Origin: Glaciimonas sp. PAMC28666
GTDB taxonomy: Bacteria; Pseudomonadota; Gammaproteobacteria; Burkholderiales; Burkholderiaceae_D
Assembly (NCBI RefSeq): GCF_016917355.1
Contig: NZ_CP070304.1
Coordinates: 4,092,001 to 4,156,000 of the forward strand
Direction of reading: 5' to 3'
DNA length: 64,000 nucleotides
This document shows positions 56,191-64,000 of the stretch, in pieces. How positions within the stretch are numbered: the first letter of the stretch is position 1; each line of letters begins with the position of its first letter. The notes beneath the pieces are model-generated. The model ran no database searches, was not told the origin of the DNA, and saw only the letters and a list, made by a program, of their open reading frames with translations. Made by a program: the position numbers and the translations under genes.

Positions 56191-56640
56191 ATGATGAAAG
56201 AACAACCTCGAATTGTTGTCGTCGAAGACGATAAAATGCATCAAAAACTGATTGTTCACCAGTTGAGGCATATTGGTTTTAATCCCGTAGAAGTGCTATC
56301 GAACGGCGCAGAAGCATCCGCGTGGCTATCCGAAAACAGCTGTGAGATTATCTTCACAGATTGTCAGATGCCGATCATGGACGGGTACGAAATGACCGAA
56401 AGAATAAGGCAGCGTGAAGAAAATACTGACGGACATTTAACCATCATCGCTGTTACCGCAAACAAAATAGAAGGAAATAAAGAGCGTTGCTTGAAAGCTG
56501 GAATGGATCGTTACATCGCGAAACCCGCGTCTATCGCCTCATTAAAAGAAGTTTTGCAACGATGGATCGTGGCTGACATTCCGTTGAGTCACGACAGCGG
56601 TCCGCTAGCAGTACAGCGCGGCCAAACAAGATTGGTCTAA
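56191..56640 (+). CDS. Single-domain response regulator (REC)
   Basis: Receiver-only protein of 149 residues: acidic pair in VVVEDDK (13-14), phosphoacceptor Asp57 in IIFTDCQMP, Thr/Ala switch in AVTANK and the conserved Lys in YIAKPAS. The frame opens at 56083 but only inside the terminator hairpin; ATG 56191 (or 56194) begins the domain. It overlaps the REC-EAL gene by one base (TAATG). No histidine kinase lies nearby, so it is an orphan; it may be part of a hybrid phosphorelay, as with QM-P-MDG-type receivers from hybrid kinases. Confidence 0.9.
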   Translation: MMKEQPRIVVVEDDKMHQKLIVHQLRHIGFNPVEVLSNGAEASAWLSENSCEIIFTDCQMPIMDGYEMTERIRQREENTDGHLTIIAVTANKIEGNKERCLKAGMDRYIAKPASIASLKEVLQRWIVADIPLSHDSGPLAVQRGQTRLV

Positions 56641-57941
56641 TGAAAATTCCTTATCCCATCTTTTCTGATCAAAAGATTTTGGTCCTTGAAAAAAATGACA
56701 GTCAGCGCACGACGCTCATAATGTATTTAAAAGTTATCGGCGTGGGAACTGTCGTTGAGGCAGCCAATGGCCATCAGGCGTTAGCACTGCTGGATGGTAA
56801 TGCCCAGGAGTTTGATTTTACGATCTGTGATTTACGAATGGACGGTATGGATGGGATAGAATTTTTACGTGCAGCACCGCGTGCGAAGATAGGTCGCGTT
56901 ATTTTTTCATCTGCGGTGGACGATGAACTGCTGAGTTCTGCGGAAGAAATTGTAAGGGGTTACGGGATAAGACTTTCCGGTCGTCTGAGCAAGCCAATCG
57001 ACTTCTTATATCTGAAAAGTCTCATATCGCCGGTCTTGAACCCGCAAAAAGCTGAATATGTATATCGGAAAAGATTGCAGTTCCAGTGCTGGACTAAAGA
57101 AGATCTCAGCATAGCGCTAAGGCGCGGCCAATTTGTTCCTTATTTTCAGCCAAAATTGGATTTTTTGACCGGTGCACCAGTCGGGGTAGAGATATTGGCA
57201 CGCTGGATGCATCCGGATCATGGCGTGATTGCGCCATCGCAATTCATCCCCTTGATGGAGTCTGCTGGTCTGATTGATCAGTTGACGGAAGATCTGTTGT
57301 GCAACGCTCTTGGATGTACCAAAAAATGGTATTCGGACAGGCCGGAGATCAGCATTTCCATTAACGCCTCGCCATTGACGCTGGAAAATATTGCAATACC
57401 CAACAGGTGGCTCGCCATAGTCAACGCGCACCAGGTTAATCCTGAGCGTATCACTATCGAGGTCACCGAGACAGCACTTCCGAAAAACTATCGAGGGCTG
57501 CTGGAGTCAGTTACGCGATTGCATATGCACGGTTTCAGTTTGTCGCTTGACGACTTCGGCACCGGTTATTCCTCATTGCAGCAACTTAGCCAGATGCCGT
57601 TTAACGAAGTTAAGGTCGATCAATCGTTTATCGCTGCGGCGCGAAAATATAAACGATCAACCGTGATTCTGCGTTCGATGGTCGATTTGGCTAAAAAACT
57701 TCATCTCCGCACAGTCGCAGAAGGGATCGAATACGAAACTGATGTGACGTTATTTCAGGAGCTTGGTTTTGATGTGGGACAGGGTTTTCATTTCGCAAAA
57801 CCAATGTCCGGGGAAGATCTGGTCCGCTGGCTTTTGATTGAGAAAATGACGCCGCGCAGAGTGCCAAATGTGATTTCAATACCGAACATATCTCAGCTTG
57901 CCAAGCCTGATCGTGGCCACAAGGCATTCATGTGGGGTTGA
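56640..57941 (+). CDS. REC-EAL c-di-GMP phosphodiesterase (RocR-like)
   Basis: Protein of 433 residues: receiver at 10-130 (Asp in TICDLRMDG near residue 64) and EAL domain at about 155-410. The EAL signature reads EIL-AR (VGVEILARW) in place of EAL, but the catalytic set looks complete: SINAS, EVTETAL, LDDFGTGYSSL, KVDQSF, AEGIE. Degradation of c-di-GMP is expected. The arrangement resembles RocR of Pseudomonas. Cotranscribed with the REC-only gene; a signalling pair next to EPS genes suggests control of biofilm. Confidence 0.92.
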   Translation: MKIPYPIFSDQKILVLEKNDSQRTTLIMYLKVIGVGTVVEAANGHQALALLDGNAQEFDFTICDLRMDGMDGIEFLRAAPRAKIGRVIFSSAVDDELLSSAEEIVRGYGIRLSGRLSKPIDFLYLKSLISPVLNPQKAEYVYRKRLQFQCWTKEDLSIALRRGQFVPYFQPKLDFLTGAPVGVEILARWMHPDHGVIAPSQFIPLMESAGLIDQLTEDLLCNALGCTKKWYSDRPEISISINASPLTLENIAIPNRWLAIVNAHQVNPERITIEVTETALPKNYRGLLESVTRLHMHGFSLSLDDFGTGYSSLQQLSQMPFNEVKVDQSFIAAARKYKRSTVILRSMVDLAKKLHLRTVAEGIEYETDVTLFQELGFDVGQGFHFAKPMSGEDLVRWLLIEKMTPRRVPNVISIPNISQLAKPDRGHKAFMWG

Positions 57942-58107
57942 GCGCAATTTGTTTTAGATCGACCGTTGTCGGGAATATTTTTTGGAGGTATAGCGAGTCG
58001 AAACAGGTTTTAAGATTATGCGTCGGTACGGGTCAGATTTAATTCTTGCCGTAGTCATCGTGTACCGTGGTTAAAAAAGATCAAACATAAGATCGATTAA
58101 GAAAAAA

Positions 58108-59283
58108 ATGGTTAATACGATGAACATATTAAACATGGCTTGCTATGGCGGGGCGTCCGCAATAATTAGTTTTGCGAGCAGTGTACTGATCGTGCTTTCG
58201 CAACATTGGCACGGCAAGCACTCTTTAGATCATGATTTAACGGGTGTACAGAAATTCCACGCGATAGCGGTTCCGCGGATCGGTGGTATCGCCGTCATGA
58301 CCGGCCTCATTTTTGCGACTCTATTGTGCTTTATCACCGGTCCGGCAAACGGTAACGCTATCGGTATCCTCGACGTTTTTAAATTAATCCTGGCCAGTTG
58401 CCCAATATTTTTTGTGGGAACATTGGAAGATCTCACCAAAAAAGTGTCGGTCAAATCGCGCTTGGGGGCAAGTGTTCTATCTGCGCTGTTAGCCAGCTGG
58501 TTACTGGGCGCGACTGTTCACGGTCTCGATATATGGGGCCTGGACAGGTTATTGATTATTATGCCAATCGCTGTTGTGGTAACTGCTTTCCTGGTCGCGG
58601 GAGGAACCAATGCGATCAATATTATCGATGGTTTTCATGGTATCTCCGCAACCGTTGTCATCATCATGTTGGCTGCTTTGGGATTTCTCGCGTGGCGTTG
58701 TGGTGATGCGCTGGTGACTCAAACGGCGCTATTGGCAGGCGGAGCAGTGTTTGGTTTCCTGCTGGTGAATTATCCGACCGGGCGACTGTTTGTCGGTGAT
58801 GGCGGCGCGTATCTCTCAGGATTTTTGGTGTCAGAAGTCATGGTTTTACTTCTGACGCGCAATCCTTCGATCAGCGCCTGGCAAGTGCTGGGAATCTGCG
58901 CGTATCCCGTTATCGAGGTGTTATATAGTATTTATCGTAGAAAAATCATCCGAAAAATGAGTCCCGGGCACGCGGACGGTTTGCATCTTCATACGCTGAT
59001 TTATCGTCGTGTGGTGTGTCAACGACTTCGTCACAATCCAGCCAGGCCATGGTTACGTAATGCTGCGGTTGTTTGCTTTATCGGTCCGTGGGTGGCGGTC
59101 ATGTCCGTCTTTGCTGTGTTTGCCGGGGATACCATTCCTAACGCGTTGATAATCGTGGTGGCTCAGGTCGTCCTGTATATGGCGATCTATACGCGTTTGG
59201 TGCGAGGTTACTGGGGACGCCGCTCGGTGCGAGCTTGCTCCACCAGCTTGTTGATCGTAGCCGATGTTGAACTTCCACATTGA
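58108..59283 (+). CDS. WecA/MraY-family sugar-phosphate transferase
   Basis: Membrane enzyme of 391 residues with about eleven helices that transfers a sugar 1-phosphate, usually HexNAc-1-P, from UDP-sugar to a polyprenyl phosphate. The DDxxD-like region, NAINIIDGFHGIS, FVGDGGAYLSGF and HADGLHLHTLIYRR are the typical cytoplasmic loops. A second initiating enzyme next to an EPS cluster that already has a WcaJ-type one; it could serve LPS/O-antigen or another glycan. ATG 58108 used; 58120 is possible. Confidence 0.9.
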   Translation: MVNTMNILNMACYGGASAIISFASSVLIVLSQHWHGKHSLDHDLTGVQKFHAIAVPRIGGIAVMTGLIFATLLCFITGPANGNAIGILDVFKLILASCPIFFVGTLEDLTKKVSVKSRLGASVLSALLASWLLGATVHGLDIWGLDRLLIIMPIAVVVTAFLVAGGTNAINIIDGFHGISATVVIIMLAALGFLAWRCGDALVTQTALLAGGAVFGFLLVNYPTGRLFVGDGGAYLSGFLVSEVMVLLLTRNPSISAWQVLGICAYPVIEVLYSIYRRKIIRKMSPGHADGLHLHTLIYRRVVCQRLRHNPARPWLRNAAVVCFIGPWVAVMSVFAVFAGDTIPNALIIVVAQVVLYMAIYTRLVRGYWGRRSVRACSTSLLIVADVELPH

Positions 59284-59472
59284 TCCGGGACGAAGCGCAT
59301 GACTGAATAGCGCTTCACCGGTGCAAGCCAGCATTTTTACGTTCGGGGACATCCGTCGACATAGTGCGACGTAAAGTCGTTACACTTGTGATGAAATTAT
59401 CGGACCGCTCCAGTATTGATTGGCGCCAGCCATCTAATTGGATCAAATTCATCCTCGTGTATTGAAAGAATT

Positions 59473-60792
59473 ATGTTTCGTCTGCCCACTACGGCCACTG
59501 CGCCGTTCTGCCCCTCTGAAGTAGTCGGTACTGTAACCGTTTCGTCTGGTGCGCCGTTATGGCGAAAAATATGGCGTTTTGCCGGCCCGGGGCTTCTGGT
59601 TTCAATTGGCTATATGGACCCCGGCAACTGGGCAACCGATATTCAGGCCGGATCACAGTATGGTTACAGTTTGTTGTTCGTGGTGATTTTATCGAGCCTT
59701 GCTGCGATCGTATTGCAGTGTCTTAGTATGCGGCTCGGAATCGCTACGCAAAAAGATCTGGCGGTGCACTGTCGTGAACAATACAGCCCTCGTACCGGAA
59801 AAACACTTTGGTTTTTTGCAGAGATTTCCATTATTGCGTGTGACGTTGCCGAGGTGCTCGGAAGTGCACTTGCGTTCAAACTGCTTTTTGGCGTGTCGCT
59901 GGTGACTGGCGTATTGCTGACCGCCTTCGATACGATTATTGTGCTGGGACTTAAGGGGAAAGGCTTTCGTCAGATTGAGGCCATCATTCTCGGTCTGATT
60001 ATCACCATCAGTGTTTGTCTGTTTGCCGAACTCCTGTTTGTGAAGCCCGACTGGAGCGCGGTCGCCGCAGGTGCGCTCCCATCTTTGAAAGCATTGGCCG
60101 GTGAGGAGCGGCTTTATCTTGCAATTGGTATTCTCGGTGCAACGATCATGCCGCACAATTTGTATTTACACTCATCGATTGTGCAGACTCGTGTCGTTGC
60201 CAACAATGATCGCAGTCGACAACAGGCAATCTGGTTTTCGCGACTGGATACAGTATTTTCGCTTATGGTCGCGTTGCTCATCAATGTGGCGATTTTGGTT
60301 CTGGCTGGTGCAGCTTTTCATACTGGCGGCAGCCATATCGCGGTGGAGATCGATGAGGCCTTCCATTTACTAGATCCCATTGCAGGTACCGCGGCGGCAG
60401 GAATTTTGTTTGGTGTGGCATTGCTGGCGTCGGGGCAAAGCTCCACATTTACCGGAACAATAGCAGGCCAGGTCATTATGGACGGTTTTCTAAAAATCAA
60501 GATACCGTGCTGGCAGCGCCGTTTGATTACCCGCAGCCTTGCCTTGGTGCCCGCGTTGATCGGCGTGCTGCTGCTGGGGGAGCATTCAGTCGGCCGCTTG
60601 TTGGTCATGAGCCAGGTGGTATTAAGCCTGCAACTGCCTTTTGCGATGTATCCGTTGATTAAACTCACCGGTCGTCGCGACTTGATGGGCGTTTTTGCAA
60701 ACACAGTGACAACGTCCGTGCTAGCCTGGGCATTGTTCGTCATCATTTCGGCTGCTAACATCTGGTTGGTTTACCAGGCATTTAGCCTGTGA
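59473..60792 (+). CDS. mntH: Nramp divalent-metal (Mn) transporter
   Basis: Proton-coupled importer of Mn2+/Fe2+, 439 residues with eleven helices. The metal-site motifs are present: DPGNWATD in helix 1 (about residue 50) and MPHNLYLHSS in helix 6 (about residue 226). The frame opens at 59416, but ATG at 59473 (MFRLPT) gives the family length. No MntR or Fur box and no yybP-ykoY element was seen upstream. Mn uptake protects against peroxide, and the catalase gene is 0.7 kb away. Confidence 0.95.
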   Translation: MFRLPTTATAPFCPSEVVGTVTVSSGAPLWRKIWRFAGPGLLVSIGYMDPGNWATDIQAGSQYGYSLLFVVILSSLAAIVLQCLSMRLGIATQKDLAVHCREQYSPRTGKTLWFFAEISIIACDVAEVLGSALAFKLLFGVSLVTGVLLTAFDTIIVLGLKGKGFRQIEAIILGLIITISVCLFAELLFVKPDWSAVAAGALPSLKALAGEERLYLAIGILGATIMPHNLYLHSSIVQTRVVANNDRSRQQAIWFSRLDTVFSLMVALLINVAILVLAGAAFHTGGSHIAVEIDEAFHLLDPIAGTAAAGILFGVALLASGQSSTFTGTIAGQVIMDGFLKIKIPCWQRRLITRSLALVPALIGVLLLGEHSVGRLLVMSQVVLSLQLPFAMYPLIKLTGRRDLMGVFANTVTTSVLAWALFVIISAANIWLVYQAFSL

Positions 60793-61200
60793 GTCGATAG
60801 TGCAATTTGTCCGCGCCATGGGACTGAATTTCCAGGCGGACAACAGGGCACGCAAAAAGATATTTCAAAAGTTTTCGAATATTTTTTTATTGAATTGATT
60901 TTTTCGGTAATTTAGTGTGATAATTATGTCATTGCACCACGGTGGTCGTTTGAGACTGTAGGCTAATAGCGACGCTTTTAAGCTAAAGTTTGGGTGTGAT
61001 GATATTAAATTTAATAAGATGTTGTGTGTTTTAGATAGTGCTGCTATACTTCGGTCCTTCGTTAGTTAGCTTTAAATGTGTTTTGCAAGTTTTTAGTAAA
61101 GCATAGCCGATACAAGAGTAGATTCACCTTTCGCCGAGGTCACTCTCCAGATAGGTTTGGATTTCGGGAATCTCCTCCTGTATCGGTTAGCAAAGAAAAT
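60793..61200. other. Intergenic region upstream of tRNA-Gly
   Basis: About 400 bp without a gene. An 8-bp stem TTGTCCGC/GCGGACAA (60807-60843, CC/GG inside) lies just after mntH and may close its transcript, though it has no T run. The tRNA promoter is at 61022. Confidence 0.45.
61022..61050 (+). promoter_or_regulatory. Promoter of tRNA-Gly
   Basis: TTGTGT (61022-61027) and TATACT (61045-61050) are 17 bp apart, and a TGC just before the -10 gives an extended -10 element. The tRNA would be trimmed from a leader of about 145 nt; a nearer promoter was not seen. Confidence 0.5.
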
Positions 61201-61276
61201 GCGGGAGTAGCTCAGTTGGTAGAGCGATACCTTGCCAAGGTATAGGTCGAGAGTTCGAGCCTCTTCTCCCGCTCCA
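61201..61276 (+). tRNA. tRNA-Gly (GCC)
   Basis: 76-nt tRNA with a 7-bp acceptor stem GCGGGAG/CTCCCGC, anticodon GCC at 61234-61236, a GTTCGAG T-loop and an encoded CCA end. Confidence 0.97.
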
Positions 61277-61283
61277 AAATAAG

Positions 61284-61312
61284 AAAGGAAGCCCAAAAGG
61301 CTTCCTTTTTTT
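61284..61312 (+). terminator. Terminator after tRNA-Gly
   Basis: AAAGGAAGCC pairs with GGCTTCCTTT around CAAAA, followed by four more T residues, 8 bp after the tRNA. Confidence 0.88.
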
Positions 61313-61431
61313 GGTTTTAGCCCTAGTTTTAGTGTTGATTGATGACTGCTCTAAGGGAGTTTTTCAACATAGGTAACTCGCGTCAGGATTCGTTGCCGCA
61401 GCGTCGCACTACTCAAAACGACTTCGTCGAA

Positions 61432-61468
61432 AAAAAGCTCCCGCTGTATTTCACAGCGGGAGCTTTTT
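61432..61468 (-). terminator. Terminator of katA
   Basis: Perfect 16-bp stem (AAAAAGCTCCCGCTGT and its complement) with loop ATTTC, 31 bp past the katA stop; its T run serves the minus strand. Confidence 0.88.
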
Positions 61469-61498
61469 GAGATCAAACTGAATCAATTTGCAGAAGCT

Positions 61499-62941
61499 TT
61501 ATTTGTTGTTACTCAACAGACTCAAAGCCTTGGCCACCCCAGCACCATAGGCAGGATCAGCTTTGGTGCAATTGCCGATATGGCGCGCCTGGATCTCTTT
61601 GGAGGCACCGCCTACGGAGCGCGCAGTGTTATCGAACAGCACTTGTTGCTGCGATGGCGTCATCAATTGGAACAAAGCGCGCGGCTGCGAATAATAGTCG
61701 TCATCGACGCGATGATTCCAATGATCAGCTGCACCTTCCAACGCCAGCGGCGGTTCGGAGAAATCGGGCTGTTCTTGCCAGGCGCCTTTGCTATTTGGCT
61801 CGTAACCAACCGTACTGCCGGCATTACTGTCGACCCGCATGGAGCCGTCACGGTGATAGCTATTAACAGGGCATCGTGGTGCATTCACCGGAATCTGGTG
61901 GTGATTGACGCCCAGGCGATAGCGTTGCGCATCACCATACGAGAACAAGCGACCTTGCAGCATTTTATCCGGCGAGAAGCTAATACCGGGCACGACATTG
62001 GCTGGAGAAAAAGCAGCCTGCTCAACATCGGCAAAGTAGTTTTCTGGATTGCGATTCAACTCCATTACGCCGACTTCGATCAACGGGTAATCCTTGCGTG
62101 GCCAGACCTTGGTCAGATCGAAAGGATTAATATGATACGAACCAGCATCTTTTTCCGGCATGATCTGAACGAACAATTTCCAGGTCGGGAAATCTTTTTT
62201 ATCGATGCTTTCGAGTAAATCGCGTTGGGCACTTTCACGATCAGTACCAACCAATGCAGACGCTTCGGCATCCGTCATATTTTCAATACCTTGCATGGTC
62301 TTGAAAGTAAACTTAACCCAGTTACGTTCATTTTTTGCGTTTATGAAACTGAACGTGTGGCTGCCGAAACCATGCATGTGACGATATGAGCGTGGCAAGC
62401 CGCGGTCGCTCATCACAATGGTGACTTGATGCAAAGCTTCCGGCAACAGGGTCCAGAAATCCCAATTGTTATCGGCGCTGCGCATATTTGTTTTTGGATC
62501 GCGTTTGACTGCCCGATTCAAGTCAGGAAATTTCATTGGATCGCGCAAAAAGAACACTGGGGTGTTATTGCCGACCAGATCCCAGTTGCCTTCTTCCGTA
62601 TAAAATTTTAACGAGAAACCGCGAATGTCGCGTTCTGCATCTGCCGCACCGCGTTCGCCGGCGACGGTGGAAAATCGTGCAAACATCTCCGTTTTTTTAC
62701 CAACTTCTGAAAAAATCTTGGCCTTGGTGTATTGGGTGATGTCGTGCGTAACCGTAAATGTGCCGAAAGCACCGGATCCTTTTGCGTGCATGCGACGTTC
62801 CGGGATTACTTCGCGGTCAAAGTGGGCTAATTTTTCAAGAAACCATACGTCCTGTAGCAATGCAGGCCCACGCGGTCCAGCCGTTTGAATGTTCTGATTA
62901 TCTGCTACCGGTGCGCCGGCGGCAGTTGTGAGCTTATTCAT
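61499..62941 (-). CDS. katA: Catalase, clade 3 (small-subunit haem enzyme)
   Basis: Breaks down hydrogen peroxide. The 480 residues are the length of small-subunit catalases. Catalytic His52 in [12 protein letters not shown], Asn in VGNNTPVFF, haem-ligand Tyr in [13 protein letters not shown] (about residue 335). No signal peptide, so cytoplasmic. AAGGAAA is the ribosome-binding site. The upstream region has a clear inverted repeat (62990-63013) and the LysR-type gene is 372 bp away on the same strand. A strong terminator follows. Confidence 0.97.
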   Translation of the reverse strand: MNKLTTAAGAPVADNQNIQTAGPRGPALLQDVWFLEKLAHFDREVIPERRMHAKGSGAFGTFTVTHDITQYTKAKIFSEVGKKTEMFARFSTVAGERGAADAERDIRGFSLKFYTEEGNWDLVGNNTPVFFLRDPMKFPDLNRAVKRDPKTNMRSADNNWDFWTLLPEALHQVTIVMSDRGLPRSYRHMHGFGSHTFSFINAKNERNWVKFTFKTMQGIENMTDAEASALVGTDRESAQRDLLESIDKKDFPTWKLFVQIMPEKDAGSYHINPFDLTKVWPRKDYPLIEVGVMELNRNPENYFADVEQAAFSPANVVPGISFSPDKMLQGRLFSYGDAQRYRLGVNHHQIPVNAPRCPVNSYHRDGSMRVDSNAGSTVGYEPNSKGAWQEQPDFSEPPLALEGAADHWNHRVDDDYYSQPRALFQLMTPSQQQVLFDNTARSVGGASKEIQARHIGNCTKADPAYGAGVAKALSLLSNNK

Positions 62942-63313
62942 GCGTTTCCTTTTTATGTACGGGAAGAGAGGAGTCTCTGGTGCAGAGTATTACCTATTTC
63001 GTAAAATAGGTAAAATTAATTAAATATACTGATTCGATAGTTTTTTCGATTTATGACTAACTCGCTATGTGGTATTCGGAGTAAAGAGGGTCGGATCGAT
63101 ATTTATTAAACTCTCAATGATTGACTTGCTTTAAGAGAGTTAGATGTCAAAAATGCACTAATTCTCCAGGTAAATGATACACCTTGGCACCTATAATGTA
63201 CACGATCGAGTTGGTCGTTGCCCGCATTGGTACGTTTCGGCGAAGGATTAACGGCTCGAAGCCTGATTCATGTCAATCCCTTCTGAACGCTGGCTAAAGA
63301 AGACTTAGCATCC
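62942..63313. other. Intergenic region upstream of katA
   Basis: About 370 bp between the LysR-family gene and katA on the same strand, holding the katA promoter. The inverted repeat at 62990 is listed separately; a second pair AACTCTC/GAGAGTT (loop about 21 nt) lies around 63110-63140. No gene seen. Confidence 0.5.
62990..63013. promoter_or_regulatory. Inverted repeat in the katA upstream region
   Basis: TTACCTATTT and AAATAGGTAA flank a CGTA spacer, ten-base perfect arms, about 50-70 bp before katA. It is a good candidate site for a dimeric regulator. The spacing of CTAT and ATAG (8 bp) is not that of an OxyR site. Confidence 0.55.
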
Positions 63314-64000
63314 CTAATCATCAATAGCACCGCCTTTTTCGTCAATTCCCATTTGATCGAGCAGCCATCTTTTGAATATCTCAAAGGCAGCGTGGTAATG
63401 AAGACGTTTCGGATAGACCAGGTAATGTCCGATATATCGAATCTCCTGGGTGCTGCCGATCAACGGCGTCACCAGCGTTCCCTGCTTTAACTCCCGCTCT
63501 CCGAGCAGCGTTGATTCCAGGACTACACCAAGCCCATCAACCGCCGCAGCGATCGCCATCAGACTGCGATCGAAGTGAAGCCCGTAGTGATGTGGTGGCG
63601 TCAGATGATTAGCCTCAAACCATCCCTTCCATTGCAGAAGCTGTACGTCGCATTGAATCAGGGTCTGCGCGTATAAATCTTCGGGGTATTGAATGCGGGC
63701 TGCCAGTTCAGGGGAACAAAGCGGCATCAGTCTTTCTACCGCCAGCGGAATTTTCTCGTAGGCAGATGCCTTGGGCTCGCCATACACAATGTCCAGATCG
63801 AAATTATCTTCTTCAAAGCGCGCGTAATCGGTACTCGCCGAGATTTGTAAATCGATATTCGGATTTGCCCGTACAAAGTCAGAAAGTCTGGGTAGCAGCC
63901 ATTGCGTAGCGAAGCTTGGCGCTGTGTGCAGCCTGAGCGGACTTGGTTCATCGAGCGTGATAAGGGCCAGGCCGCGCCGCATTTCCTCTAGTCCACGTTG
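63314..64000 (-). CDS. LysR-family transcriptional regulator (GcvA-like), partial
   Basis: C-terminal effector-binding domain of a LysR-type regulator, 228 codons seen. The frame is still open at the right edge, so the N-terminal helix-turn-helix lies outside the window. LRLHTAPSFATQWLLPRLSDF, NFDLDIVYGEP, and VDGLGVVLES are the pattern of the GcvA/AmpR-like branch. It reads towards katA, 372 bp away. Whether it regulates katA is unknown; LysR regulators more often act on the divergent gene, which is outside the window. Confidence 0.88.
   Translation of the reverse strand, partial: QRGLEEMRRGLALITLDEPSPLRLHTAPSFATQWLLPRLSDFVRANPNIDLQISASTDYARFEEDNFDLDIVYGEPKASAYEKIPLAVERLMPLCSPELAARIQYPEDLYAQTLIQCDVQLLQWKGWFEANHLTPPHHYGLHFDRSLMAIAAAVDGLGVVLESTLLGERELKQGTLVTPLIGSTQEIRYIGHYLVYPKRLHYHAAFEIFKRWLLDQMGIDEKGGAIDD

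Noticed and set aside
59284-59472. Manganese riboswitch (yybP-ykoY) before mntH
   Set aside because: Only a simple 7-bp hairpin (59292-59316) is seen; the conserved loops of that riboswitch were not found.
61580-62218. 212-codon plus-strand frame opposite katA
   Set aside because: Antisense shadow of a highly conserved catalase; no ribosome-binding site or domain.

Overview
The window looks like a chromosomal segment of a betaproteobacterium of order Burkholderiales, most likely family Oxalobacteraceae (Glaciimonas/Collimonas-like). This is inferred from the pyrD-bpt-aat block, the DUF1439, YXWGXW and DUF72 household genes, the EpsD-EpsG family names and a base composition near 50% GC. No phage, transposase, CRISPR array or rRNA was seen, so the segment reads as resident chromosome with one large accessory island, the exopolysaccharide (EPS) locus.

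0-10.6 kb: a DsbA/FrnE-type oxidoreductase and a DUF1439 protein on the minus strand. Next comes a compact selenium block on the plus strand: mnmH (tRNA 2-selenouridine synthase), selD (selenophosphate synthetase) and a four-gene PhnCDE-like ABC importer that context points to as a selenium-oxyanion transporter. pyrD and the two N-end-rule aminoacyl transferases bpt and aat follow on the minus strand. 10.6-31 kb: mostly single housekeeping genes. They include a PAS-GAF-GGDEF-EAL protein, a Nudix hydrolase, three tandem initiator tRNA-fMet genes, DUF72, a TRIC-like channel, a YXWGXW protein, a pterin pair (phhB plus a FolM-like reductase), DUF1223, a flavin reductase fused to a MarR-like domain, TatD, ComEC, an alpha/beta hydrolase and PBP1A. 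The stretch ends with an MFS transporter and its MarR regulator, preceded by a perfect 34-bp palindrome overlapping a good promoter.

31-59.3 kb: a long non-coding leader (about 1.2 kb) and then the EPS locus. Secretion genes of the Eps/exosortase-associated type (EpsL, EpsD, EpsE, EpsF, EpsG) are combined with an assembly set resembling xanthan (Gum) synthesis: a GumD/WcaJ-like initiating transferase, a Wzy/GumE-like polymerase, a GT4 (GumH-like), a GT26 (GumM-like), a GumJ-like flippase, a GumK-like glucuronosyltransferase, two acyltransferases, a GH5 glycanase and the GDP-mannose genes. The phosphomannomutase gene carries a one-base frameshift. A PEP-CTERM-like protein is encoded in the locus although no exosortase is present. 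Beyond it lie a collagen-like lipoprotein with a near-consensus sigma-54 promoter, an orphan response-regulator pair (REC and REC-EAL) and a second, WecA-type initiating transferase.

59.4-64 kb: an Nramp Mn transporter (mntH), tRNA-Gly(GCC), a clade-3 catalase, and the 3' part of a LysR-family regulator that runs off the right edge. The overall theme is envelope and biofilm matrix with c-di-GMP turnover, alongside metal, selenium and peroxide physiology. All functional calls are from reading motifs and context; no database search was run.
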